Position numbers and translations under genes: made by a program. Positions 35,290 to 45,799 of a DNA stretch of 64,000 bases are shown here, one piece after another. Every line of letters starts with the position of its first letter. Position 1 is the stretch's first letter. Origin of the DNA: Hemileia vastatrix (lineage: Eukaryota > Basidiomycota > Pucciniomycetes > Pucciniales > Zaghouaniaceae); contig JASXTE010000004.1 of assembly GCA_030280995.1 (NCBI GenBank), positions 40,294,797 to 40,358,796 of the forward strand, read 5' to 3'. The notes below the pieces were generated by a model. The model saw only the letters and a program-made list of their open reading frames with translations. It was not told where the DNA came from and searched no databases.

Positions 35290-35339
35290 TTTCAAATAGA
35301 TGGAACTGCTAGCAGTTCACCCCCAGATTTCCCGTGGTG

Positions 35340-36400
35340 ATGATGATGATGATAATTATGAAAGTTGATTGAGAAGAAACTTTGGTGATGAGGATGAAAT
35401 TGGAAGGTGATGGTTGAAGAGGGTGAAGAGGAGATGAATATGTGATTGATAAATTATGCAAATTTAAGAATGGGGAAATTCTTCATTGGTGGGAGGATGT
35501 GGAAGTCTAAAGTTTAGTATAGCTCTTATAAATACTTTAAATTTATTTTGAAATGCCTATCATGGAGATTTGAAGGGCTATTTTAATTTAAAATAATTTT
35601 ATTATAAAGATAATGGTTGGTTTGATGACAAAAATTTGTCTAATAATTGCTTCAAGTTAAAATCTTTATTTAACAGCCTAGAAATGCAGCTATAAGCTTA
35701 AAAAATACATAGAAATGAACTTCCTGAGTCTCAAGAACTTTTGGAAGTTTTCAGGGAATTTTTATTTTTTTCTCATATTTTTAATTAATTGATTAATATT
35801 TTTGATTATTTTTGATATTTTACTTAACTTTGATCATTTTTAGCTCAGGAAATAGGGTTGTGAAGGCCACCAAAACTTGATGAGGTGTTTTCCAGATTAA
35901 AACCTAGAATCTTTAATTTTTGTTAACTTTTATAAGGTATTCAAGTTCTAATTGAGTCAGGAAGTCCAGACAAACTCTGTACAAAGTCTGGACAGACTCT
36001 GGAAGGGAAAAGGGGCATGTGACTAGACTATGCATTTAAAGTCTATAGACTCAAAATTAGGCATAATGATCAAACAATAATAGAACAGAACAATGAATAA
36101 CCTCCATCATTTTAATATAATATTTTACAATTTGTAATATCCTGATAAATATAAAATTTCTATATATCACGTCATATATTTTACACAAAAACCCTAAATA
36201 TATACTTATAGGGTATCATTAGAAAGGTCTCAACTCCAGGGACCCAATTGGAACATCTTTTTACAAAATTATAAAGTTTTTTAAAGCATATAAATTAAAT
36301 CATTTAAATAACTATTCTCAGTACATTATTGTTGTATTTCTTTATTTTAACTTAAAGAGCACAGATTACAAATCTCAATGCCATTAAAAACAACTGGCCA
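35340..36400 (-). pseudogene. Gag start, leader and part of LTR; second half of split element
   Basis: Colinear with 480-1480 of copy 1, read on the minus strand. It includes the stretch around GAATGGGGAAATTCTTC (35469) that corresponds to the gag start near 593, and LTR landmarks such as ATATACTTATAGGGTATCAT (36203). It begins directly at the ATG triplet next to the 14.4-kb element, so it is the upstream half of the gag remnant ending at 20974. An ATG-repeat run (35340-35355) lies at the junction. It is interrupted at 36401 by a second TIR element. Confidence 0.6.
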
Positions 36401-38284
36401 CACCACGCAATATGGGGGGCGGACTTGCTAGCAAGTCCGCAACCTTGAACCCTAATTCATATCTTTTTGAGCCCACATTGAATTAGTGATGAAACCACCA
36501 AGAAAAAATATTGACATTCTGGTGAACTCAATATGAATACAACTTGAACATTTAATGAAGCATAGGTAATAATACTTTGAACAAATCTTGAGATATGAAG
36601 AATGAGATTTTTTTATAGAAATTTAAATACAGTGCAGATCACACTCAAATTAATCTGAAAAATACATATTTTAAACTAATTAAGCAGTTTCTTTGCAATT
36701 TTAAAAAAAAGAACACCAATGTGTAGATACGGCAAGATACCATCTGACATTATTTTATAAGTTTCTTTGGCCAGAAATACATGGAGAAACTACAATTTGA
36801 AATATGTCAATTTGTTCATGAAAGGTTATTTTGTGCATTTATATTATTTATTGTATCATTTTCAAGAATTGAAAAAATTATATACTTATTTTATGACTAG
36901 ATAATATTGAATATTATAAATCATTAAAATATCTAAAGAAGGTGCAAAAATCTTAAAAATAATGTTACAAAGACTTTACTTAGACATATAATTTTCAAAT
37001 TCAATTGACATATAATATTTCACTATTAAATAAAAAAATTCATACTAATATTTATTAAAATTTATTTCACCTCTTCTTAAAAATTTTCAAAATATTAAAA
37101 TGTAGATTTTTATTAGATTTAAGTAAATGAAGAGAATAACAGTATAGGAGTTGTGGATTTTTAGGATTCAAGGAATTTCTGTGCCCACTCTTTGTAACAT
37201 ATTTTATATATTTTATATTTTTTGTATATTTATTTTGTATTACTATCTTCTTTTATCGTCTTTTTTTACTCCCTCTCAAGAATACCCACTCTTTTCCCTT
37301 TAAAATATTTCTTTATCCTCACCTCATTCTTCTCCCCAACCTTTTAACCCCCTTCATCATCATTTTCAATCCCTATCCACATTTTCCTCTCCCTCTCTAC
37401 GCCTCTCTACCCCTCTCCTCTCCTCTCCTTCCAATTCACTTACCTCCCCATTTCTCCCTAACACTTTATTTTTATATACAGAAATAAGGACTGAGTTGAA
37501 AGAGAGGAAATTGGGGTTCAAGGATTGTGGAGGCGAGGTACAGGGGATGAATGGGGCTAAAAGGGTTGGAAAGGCTGGAGAGAGGGGTGAGGAAGGGTAT
37601 ACAGGGTAGAGAAAAGGTTGGGAAAGAGTTGGGAGGGAAGATTAAGGGTTCCAAGGCCTTTTGAATAAGGAAAAGGGTCTGTGAGAGGTTGAGAGGGGTG
37701 AAATGAGGATCAAAAGAGGATGGCATACAATGGGGCTGGGAGGATAGCAAAAGGCATGGGGAGGTAAGACAAGCATGTGTTGATAGAATTGAAAGGGATG
37801 GAGATTGGTGCAAACAGAGTGTGAAAATAGGAGGATGAACTCTGTTCTTTGGGCAAATAACAGAGTTCACTTCCATAAAATATTAGCTGAAACATAGTTT
37901 TCAATTCTATAAAAACAGTTTTAGGTAATAGAAAAAGTCACTGATTTTTTTTATATGTAATCTGAAAGTTTTTAATAAAATTATTGTATTTAAGAATTTT
38001 GATATTGTCAATCAATTTTTATTGATCAGCTTAATTTAATAAAGTATTATTTTAATAAGTTGCTTCAAAAAATACTTTGCATTGAGTAGACTCATGGAAT
38101 GATTTTTTCTGGCTTCCATTCAGTTATCCTCACACTTTCACTATGTTTTCAATATAGATCCATTATTATTTGTGTGATACTTCAAGTGAAAGTTCAGTAT
38201 TACTTCAGTCTGAGTTCTATCTGATTTCCATCTGAATTCAAGTTGCGGACTTGCTAGCAAGTCCACCCCCCATATTGTGTGGTG
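36401..38284. mobile_element. 1.9-kb TIR element, same family as the 14.4-kb element
   Basis: Ends begin CACCACGCAATATGGGGGG and CACCACACAATATGGGGGG (right end, reverse complement). They match over about 49 bp with two substitutions and one gap. Each end contains the perfect 18-bp palindrome GGACTTGCTAGCAAGTCC. Order and core (CACCACG, G-run, TTGCTAGCAA, TTGAA) match the ends of the 14.4-kb element. Flanking triplets are CCA and TCA, so a 3-bp duplication is possible but imperfect. The LTR of the host retroelement resumes beyond the right end. The interior has a strongly C/T versus G/A asymmetric part (37330-37720) and a segment shared with Harbinger C (about 37616-37962). No transposase was seen. 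Confidence 0.75.
37472..37876 (-). other. 134-codon Pro/Ser/Leu-rich ORF in the 1.9-kb element
   Basis: Begins MEVNSVICPKNRVHPP and continues through repeated PLSLP-like text. The first 70 codons match the ORF at 32281-32496 in Harbinger C. The frame lies on the pyrimidine-rich strand, where stop codons are rare by composition, so an open frame is weak evidence. No domain, signal or membrane segment is convincing. Confidence 0.25.
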
Positions 38285-38432
38285 TCAACAAGTCATATTA
38301 TTATCAAGTAGAGGTTAGAGCTTAGTTAATTGTGAAATATTTATTTACTTAGAGAGACAGGGTTTGCCTAGGTTTATTCAACTCCCTTGGATTATACTTA
38401 CAGAAAGGCAACGGTAAGAGTCTTTATACAAT
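38285..38432 (-). repeat. LTR end of the split retroelement
   Basis: Matches 1520-1663 of copy 1, from ATCAAGTAGAGGTT through CAACTCCCTTGGATTATACTTAC to GTAAGAGTCTTTATACA. On the minus strand it begins TGTATAAAGACTC, the TG end of the LTR. Confidence 0.6.
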
Positions 38433-39385
38433 GTATTTTTGTGTTTCTTAATTTTTTTTCTCTTATCAATTTTGGGTACTTACTTTGTGGAGGGGTTGTA
38501 TGGTAGAGTTTAGGTTAAGTTATGTTACACAGCATGTGATGTATATAGCTTTCCATTACCTGCCCAGCTGTTCCTCATAACTTCTGGAGAGTGGAACAGG
38601 CCAGGCTAACTCACCCATGGGTTTGGGTACTGGCACAATAGGTTAGTTTAGTCTCTAAAGGCATCTACTACCATGTTTTTAAGTTGGGTTGGCATGCATA
38701 ATTTACCAATAATGGATGAAATATTCATTCACTGTTATGTTGTCACCCCTCATTAACTATTCATTTCTGTAAATTTTGGGTAGACATAATTATTTCTATT
38801 TACAGATACTCTCTTCACATCATTAAGCCACCCCCTAGCTGCCATTTTTTTGAATTTGCATCCCAAATTCTGACCAATTACCTACCTCCTTATGGCTTCC
38901 TCATTTTTTTCAAATTTTTATTTTAAGCTACTATACTCACTACTAATCACCATATTTTATCCATTTTCACTTTTTTACACTAGTGGCTACATATTCCAAA
39001 CCTCAACTACTAAATTATGCCAAGTGACCACAAGAAAAGGTGCTCTCTAATAATACAGAGGAATTAATTAACTATTACTCTTCTGTATCAAGTTATTTAT
39101 TAAGCATATTAAATCACATGCAGGAAAAATTAGCACTCAAGGTTTACCTAATGAATGCCAAAGTCCCAGGGTTGAATATTAACTAAATGCAGTGAATAGA
39201 AAAAGATACTGCATAGGGTGGTTGAATATGAAGATTCACTGTGAAATAAATTAAGTAATATAAAATCCTAAACTTATATTGTACTGACATGGAGGTATAT
39301 GCCCTAAGAAATTAATAATATTCCTACTGAAGAGTGGAATTGATCAGGCTAACTTACCCATGAGTTTGGGTACTGACACAATACC
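38433..39385. other. No gene; pair of direct repeats about 745 bp apart
   Basis: A segment of about 60 bp with CAGGCTAACT.ACCCATG and GTTTGGGTACTG.CACAATA occurs at about 38590-38650 and again at 39334-39385. No coding signal was found between them. Confidence 0.5.
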
Positions 39386-40264
39386 TCCTCAGCCCCCCAC
39401 ACATTTTATCCATCTCATGCATCTGTCAAGTTTGTCAGCCATTTCAAAAAAAAAAGCAGACTTGCCTTTGACATGAGAAAAGCTGATTTCTCAATCATTA
39501 ATTTCTTTTTCTGCATGGCTAACACTACACCAAAAGTGATATATACCCAATAGGTATATTCCTGGTTAGGTTAGGTATATTTTAGGCTAGTTGAGTATAC
39601 TTTTTATTTTTTTCCCATAACTTTTTTAATTTTGTGGGAAAAAATTTCTCTCAAAAAAATAAAAAAACTGCATTTTATTCATCTAGAAACAAAAATAAAA
39701 ATATCAACAGAAGTAAGAAGCAGCCTTAAAAACCATATGTCAAACCCAAACTAGGAAAAACAAGTATAAGTAAAATATGTGTAAGAAAAATATTTTAAAC
39801 CATGATTATTTTTATTATTATCTATTCTTCACAAAAAAAAAGTTCTTTTTTTATTCTTTTATAATTAATTTTTTTGTCATTTTTTTCTTTTCTTCCATTT
39901 TTTTTTATTTTTTAACATTTTTTTTACATTTTTTAATCATTTTCCATTTTAACTTTTCCTTCCTCTTTTTTTTCTTTTTTCTTTTTTCTTTTTTCTTTTT
40001 TTGCTTTTTTCATTTTTTTCATTTTTTTCATATTTTTTCATATTTTTTCATATTTTTTTTATTTTTTTTCATTTTTTTTAAATTTTTTAAATTTTTTTAA
40101 TTTAATTTATTTTTTTCATTTTTTTTAAATTTTTAAATTTTTTTCTTTTTTTAATTTATTTTCTTTTTCTTTTATTTTTTTCTATTTTTTTTTCTATTTT
40201 TTTTCTTATTTATTTTTATTTTTTCAGTTTTTTCTTTATTTTTTATTTTTTTATTTTCATTTCT

Positions 40265-40297
<33 letters not shown>

Positions 40298-40946
40298 AAA
40301 TTTTTTCTCTTTTTTTTTTTTTTTTTTTTCTTTTCCTTTTTTTCCTTTTTATTTATTTTTTCATTTTTTTCATTTTCATCTCATTCTTTTTTCATTTTTT
40401 TTGTTTTTTCATTTACTTTCATTTATTATTTTTTTCATTTCTTTCTCTTTTTTTTTTGATCATTTTTATTCATTTATTTTTTATTTAATTCTTTTGTTTT
40501 GTTTGATTTTCCCTTTTATGCAGTTCTTTTCTTTTTTCTTATTTTTTATTATTTACCCTTCTTTCTTCTATCTTTTGTTCTTTCTTTCTTTTTTTCCTTC
40601 TTTCAGATCTTACTTTATTAATTAATTATTTTAATTATTTAAATATTTTTAAATATTTTTTTTGTTTTTTATCTTTCTTTTGATCATTTTTAATTTTATA
40701 AATCAATAAAAAAGAATTATTTTTTTATTTTTCATTTTTTTTCTTCATTTTTTTCCATTTTTTTCAATTTTTTCGTAATAAATATACCCATCTAGGCAAA
40801 AATATACCTAACCCAACCAAAAATATACCTATTGGGTATGCATCAGTTTGGGTGTAGTGTAAGGCGAGGCTGCATTTTTTTGACATGGCCGACAACCTTG
40901 ACAGATGCATAAGATGGGTGGTATGTGGGGGGTGAGGAAGCCAACT
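39386..40946. repeat. Outer inverted repeat pair around the CACTA-like element
   Basis: The left arm (39386-39472) and the reverse complement of the right arm (40861-40946) share CCCCCCACA, ATGCATCTGTCAAG and GTC.GCCAT.TCAAAAAAA over about 85 bp, with roughly 15 differences. In the left arm the CpGs of the right arm appear as TG or CA. The left arm is followed by about 49 bp of extra DNA before the inner element; the right arm touches it directly. Confidence 0.65.
39523..40859. mobile_element. CACTA-like non-autonomous TIR element (1337 bp)
   Basis: Terminal inverted repeats of about 60 bp begin CACTACACC and contain ATACCCAATAGGTATATT and GGTTAGGTATATTTT. The right end is the reverse complement with about nine differences. 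TAA is duplicated at both flanks (39520-39522 and 40860-40862). A CACTA start with a 3-bp duplication fits the CACTA/EnSpm superfamily. The interior (about 39830-40790) is almost only T and C on the plus strand, with T runs up to 30 or more, and encodes nothing credible. Confidence 0.8.
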
Positions 40947-41556
40947 GGCTCAAAAGTGTTTTAGGAATTCGCAAAAAAACCGCAAGATATGACGTGAACA
41001 TCAGTTTGGACGTTTCACATTAAAGTTTGTGAACATACGCCAAACAGCAAAAGGTGGCGCACGGTGTCAGCCGGTGGAACTCCGGAAAGAAGCGGAGAAT
41101 GGCAGACATCGCCACCACAGTTTATATATTTTATCACATAACACAAGAAACGTTTTACTGACGTTTCAGAAAATTCGGGTGACGAAATACAATGCATAGT
41201 TCAATTTGCGCGCCTTGTTGAACTACATAGGTGAAATTGCCTGTGCAACGTCAGCTATTATGTCTGTTGTGTAACTAAGTACATGCCATTAAGTACTTAA
41301 CAAAATGAGGTACCCGTGCCAATTTTGTAATGAAACTTTTCCAGCTGATTTTCATGTCATATCTCATTTTGTTTTAAGGGCCGCGCTTGGGGCTTGCATG
41401 CATATGGTACAGCATAATGCGTTCGATCCACAATTATAATATGTGCGTTTTATGATATAAGGGCTCCCCTAGTATCGAACAATTTTTCTCAACTTTTCTT
41501 CCTGGCGATAAGAACAATTTCATATAAACTAAGAAATTTTAGCTGTATTGTAAACC
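40947..41556 (+). promoter_or_regulatory. Upstream region of the host gene, CpG-containing
   Basis: This is the first stretch from the left where CG dinucleotides are frequent outside a repeat (for example GGCGCACGG, CGGAGAATGG and GGGCCGCGC between 41050 and 41390). There is no repeat copy and no convincing ORF. It precedes the ATG at 41557 and probably holds the promoter; no TATA box could be assigned with confidence. Confidence 0.4.
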
Positions 41557-43713
41557 ATGCTCGTACCATTTAAGGTGCTTATAGCTCTTTGCATCCAAAA
41601 AACACTATTCAGTAGCGCACAACCCACCTCAGAAAAAGGATCAAAAATTTTATTCCACTCCAACACTCTCCGATTAGCTGTACCGATGAGTGCTGATAAT
41701 TTACCAGATAATACAGTTTCTTCATTGGTTTCCCTAAAGCAAAAAATCGCAAATGGTTCAAACTTAGAGCCACTTTCGAATGAAGGATCGTGCTTTAAAA
41801 CTCAAAATATTTATAATATGGTCTGTCTTATGAAGGAATTGCCGACTTTTAAAGACTAATTTTGTTTACATATAATTCAAAAATTGATTTTAGCCTAATA
41901 AAAGACCTAAATTTATCAAAGCCAATGTTACCTATAAAAAATCAAAAATTAGATTGTTTGTAGGTTGTTTCTTTTACCGGTATTTTCTATCAGCAAATTG
42001 GTGGTATTTAATATTAAGGTTGGGTTCAATTTTGGGCTTCGTAGGGAGTGGATGTCGAAATAGGCCCAAACCAACACGATACGCACTCTTCTGGCAATAA
42101 CACAAATCCAATTGAGCAGAGCTTAAGTTACACTCAAACTCAAATTCATTCTGAAAAATCTTCATTGAAAACGTCCGGACAGGTTTCATCAGTTTTACCC
42201 CTAGATATCCTTTCTGATCAAAACATGAGTAAGTCCATCTATAGCATTAAGATGCAACTTTTCTTGATTTATCGAAACAAAAACGGAATTAATTTTCGCT
42301 ATAAGATTTGGAACCCCCCTCATCGTTTGGTATGTCTCAGACCTTTGAAAGCCCAGAAAGATTAGCTGAAACATCGAATCCGCATAATGATGGAAGCGAT
42401 ATAAGTTTCAACATCTTACCCTCAAACATCAAAATAACGAGTCAAACCACCTGGTGAGATTAGTTCATATTCATGTCAATCCATTTATGTTGAAAAAATA
42501 CCCATTTAATGATAACCCAAAAATGATCCTTAGTCAACATCCTGAAGAGCCTCAAGTTCTCTCATTACATCAAAGACATAATGTTGCAATAAAGAGCACT
42601 CAGCCAGTAATTATCATGAAAAACATTCATTTTGAGAGAAGCTTGTGGATGGATTTCGACCAAAAATCGTTGGAGATACGAGAGAAATTGTTAAGAGATG
42701 AGACTAATTTATTTAAGGAATATCTGCAACCTATGTCTGATAATCCCCTGGAGAAAATCTTAAAGGATCATGTAGTATTATTCTATTCCCTCTCTGCAAA
42801 AAAAAGGTTTGGAAGGAGGAAAGAAATTAAGCATCTTAAGTTGGATAAAGGTCCTCTCGAAATCTATAAAATATATCTCAGTGGACTCTCAGATTTTCTC
42901 CAAACCTCAAACAGTAATCTTGAAACTCTCACCATTGTCCAATTGTTAATTTTCAGCAATGTACAAACCATTCAAGCAGCAGTCTGCCGATTGAGAAAAA
43001 ATTTGTCACTTGAAAAAGAGCTTTGTATGAAGCTGTTGATCAAATTTCTTATGCTGGCAAATGAGGGGATCCATGTTTCAATTCTGTATCGATCTTGTTG
43101 GTTTATCGGAGAAGTTTTTGGTTGGCTTGAGAGGAAGAAACGTCTCACACGAGATAATATCACCGAGTATAAACTAAGTATATTGAATGAATTGATGCTA
43201 AGTATTGAACAATGGTTGCAGGAAAGTTCTGCCAGAGAGCTTCATATCATTAGTTCAATACAGACTCGGCTTTATAAATTTAGATCTTCCGAAAACTTGA
43301 TTAAAGAAGGTCATGAAGAGCGTATGTATTTTCTTTGTGTGATCAGTAAAAAGACAAATTTTGTGAGCGAATATCAAGATCCAATATGGTTTTTTCCGAA
43401 TCTATTAAATCGAATAAGGCAAAGAATTGGGCGGGAAAAGTCGAACATCTTGGATTCAGAATGGAACAACTGCAAAAATCCTAACTTTTCAAATCTCTTT
43501 GCCAATCAGATGAGAACTTACTCAAGAATGAAGATCCAAACACCGAAAAAAACATTTAGGGATCTTACCATTGAAACCTTTGGAAGTCCAAAATTTTTAA
43601 GTATAAATTCATTTCACTTCAAACACATGTGTGTCGGTGAAGATCATAGAAACATATTGTCGTTAAAAAAGAAGATGGTATTAACTAAAAACAAAAGAGT
43701 TACAAAAACATGA
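41557..43713 (+). CDS. Host gene, predicted secreted protein of unknown function, four exons
   Basis: I do not recognise the family. Exons that keep one frame are 41557-41820, 42045-42228, 42306-42453 and 42534-43713 (591 residues). The introns of 77 bp (donor GTAAGT, acceptor ATAAG) and 80 bp (donor GTGAGA, acceptor CTTAG) are convincing. The first intron (224 bp, donor GTCTGT) is less so. The start ATG lies in a good context (AACCATG). The first residues (MLVPFKVLIALCIQ, then SSAQ) look like a signal peptide. Residues about 90-200 are polar and low in structure. The last exon (393 codons) is a compact, Leu- and Lys-rich, probably helical region without membrane segments. It is the only stretch in the window with ordinary codon use and no repeat copies. 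A secreted effector-like role is possible but not shown. Confidence 0.7.
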
Positions 43714-43929
43714 ATAGCAGTTTAGAAATTGCAATCCTTCAGAAAATTACTTATATTAGAGGGTCTCAAATGTAGCTAATCAGGCTTTAGAAAATTTCAT
43801 TTTTTTTCAATCAAAAAAAATAACTAATAAACTTTCAATTATGATGTTTTTTACTGTTAGAAATTCATCTTTTGATGACTTAATATGGAGGGGATTCCTA
43901 TCTTTTTATGACTAGAAATGAATTTAAAT
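43714..43929. other. 3' flank of the host gene
   Basis: AT-rich DNA after the TGA at 43711-43713, without an ORF. AATAAAC-like text near 43826 could serve polyadenylation. Confidence 0.3.
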
Positions 43930-44129
43930 AGGGGGTATCAAAGTTAGAAATCTTCCATTTCAAAATTCCTCTTTTTCCCGCCAAATCAACCATGATTATT
44001 TTTTAATACATGGCATATTGTACCCCAAAAACTCCTTTTTACTGAGAATTAATGTCAAGTTTGTGGCTTTCTTTTTGTGTTGCGGAATACCTTTTAAATA
44101 ATTTCTATTTTCTCACTTTGATACCCCCT
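43930..44129. mobile_element. 200-bp MITE with AGGGGGTATCAAAG ends
   Basis: The inverted ends AGGGGGTATCAAAGT.AGAAA and TTTCT.ACTTTGATACCCCCT are complementary over about 20 bp and extend by AAAT/ATTT outside. No coding capacity. The first bases (AGGGGGT) equal those of Harbinger A-C, so it may be mobilised by a related transposase, but a clean direct target duplication is not visible. Confidence 0.6.
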
Positions 44130-45260
44130 ATTTACTCACCATTAATTATTAAGGTAGAAAGTATATATCTATTAAACTTAAGAGGCTTTATTGAAGGATG
44201 ATGTGTTCTTACTGAAGGATTGCTGACTATTCTACATGTTCTTAACGAATTGTTTGATATATACTGAGTATCGATGCATAGATGTGATCGACCAATTAGC
44301 GTGAATGATGATATTAGGGTGTCTCAAATATTGCAAATTTAAATCAATTTTAAGCCATAAAATAGGGGGTTTCAAACCTTATCAAATATGCCACATAAAC
44401 ACACCACAAAAAAGGTGCCAAACTTGCCATCAAAAAATGAAATACACCTGCCCTGGACAGGTGTACTTCAACAGCATATATGTCCCCAAACATGGCTTCT
44501 TTTGGGTCAAAAAAGTCATCAAAAAACTTCACTTCTTCATGATTAGTCAGTATTAGGTACAGAGACACCAACACTAGGTACAAAAAATCTAACCCCTAGA
44601 TTTTTTTCCACCTAATCCTTAAAGGCATATTCATACAAGTGACGTATGTGACTTACCAGCACTTAATCAATCCCATAATCATACACTTACATTTAATATT
44701 CATTACTGTTCACTTTTTTCGCAATGCATTCCACCAGTTTCACAGTTTCATTTGAAAAATGCCACACAAACATGTCATGAAACATGGCTGGTTTGGTACT
44801 TGGGTTCTCAAACATGGGTTCAAATACTTCTTAATTTTGAGCAATTTCTTCAACCACAATTAAGCTCACCAATACCCACCTTCCCCAATCAACTGCTCAT
44901 CATAGCTATTCTCTCCTTCCCACTTTCCAAATCAAATTTTAAATTATTTTGCCATAGTAAGTTTATTACCTTTTAATTCCTTTCTTCATCAATTTTTCCT
45001 GCTGAAATTCTTATTCTCACAGCTTCAAATATCTGATTCTCATACAAATATTCGATAATTTCCTTTAGGTCCTTTACTCAACACTCCTGGATTTGAAGAA
45101 TCCATTTTATATTCTAAAACTAAGCTTGATGAGCCCATGGGAGTAAGCTTAAAGTACTTTTGTTATTATTTTTTCTTTTGTATTGCTAATTTCCTTCCCA
45201 TCTTATGAAAAGAACCAAGGCTCATCAAAATATGAAAAGTAACTGATGCTGAAAGGTAAA
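44130..45260. other. No gene recognised; scattered AGGG..TCAAA ends
   Basis: Fragments resembling MITE ends (TTAGGGTGTCTCAAATATT at 44315, ATAGGGGGTTTCAAACC at 44361) suggest further broken small elements. Short ORFs exist but none shows family signals or is shared with other parts of the window. Confidence 0.35.
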
Positions 45261-45339
45261 GATTTAACACCTTCTGGTAAGAGAGTTAAGAAAAAAAGCT
45301 TTTTCTAGTTTTGGGATATCTGATCCTACATAAAAGCTG

Positions 45340-45720
45340 TTTGTGTCCCAATAGCTTCCAGAAAGGTGTTTCAAAATTTCCCAGAAAAGTGTAAAAAGTT
45401 CCAAAAAGGTTCCCAAAAGTCTCCAGAAAAGTGCCAAAAAATACCTAAAGATCATTTTAAAATGCTTGTAAAACATTTCAAAATTTTTCTGAATGTTTTC
45501 AGACTGTTTTAGTGAAAAAAGACCTAAAATAGCCCCAAAACATCTAAAAATCACTTGAAATTTCTCAGAATACATTTCAAAATCATTTTAGCAAACACAA
45601 GCCCAAAAATAGTCCAAAAAAATCTAAAAACAAGTAAAAATTCTTGTAACCTGTTTTCAAAACATTTCCAAATGATTCTGTAGCAATTTTTCAAAAAAAA
45701 AACATGCCAAAAAACACCAA
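45340..45720. repeat. Degenerate short repeats of a CCAGAAAAGTG.CAAAA type
   Basis: Variants of TTCCAGAAAGGTGTTTCAAAA, CCCAGAAAAGTGTAAAAAG, CCAGAAAAGTGCCAAAAAA and AAAACATTTCAAAAT follow each other at 20-40 bp spacing. No exact period can be given. Confidence 0.4.
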
Positions 45721-45799
45721 AATCACAGGATTTGAGGGAATGTGGTAACTGAAAAAGAAAGGAATATCAATTTTTTGAGACATGGGGGGAGTGATTGAA

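Larger units (their letters stand above)
20975..35339. mobile_element. 14.4-kb TIR-bounded element carrying a satellite array
   Basis: The left end (20975-21023) begins CACCACGGGAAATCTAGGGG and contains TTGCTAGCAA. The right end (about 35290-35339) is its reverse complement, with 35 of the first 40 bases identical by eye. ATG flanks both sides (20972-20974 and 35340-35342), a possible 3-bp target duplication. The flanks join to give one retroelement gag that follows the order seen in copy 1 (about 430-500). Content: diverged and regular satellite (about 21560-30165), Harbinger C (30475-34356, nested) and AT-rich ends. Without Harbinger C it is about 10.5 kb. No transposase belonging to this family is present, so it is non-autonomous. 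The 1.9-kb element at 36401-38284 has the same type of ends. Confidence 0.7.

Noticed and set aside
39777..40625. Phe-rich ORFs of 64-107 codons
   Set aside because: They arise from the T-rich tract inside the CACTA-like element; TTT codons are open by composition only.
41015..41197. 60-codon minus-strand ORF upstream of the host gene
   Set aside because: No domain, signal or repeat support, and short enough to occur by chance in this less AT-rich stretch.
41415..41432. GCGTTCGATCCAC, resembles a tRNA B box
   Set aside because: No A box, anticodon arm or acceptor stem at the right distance upstream.
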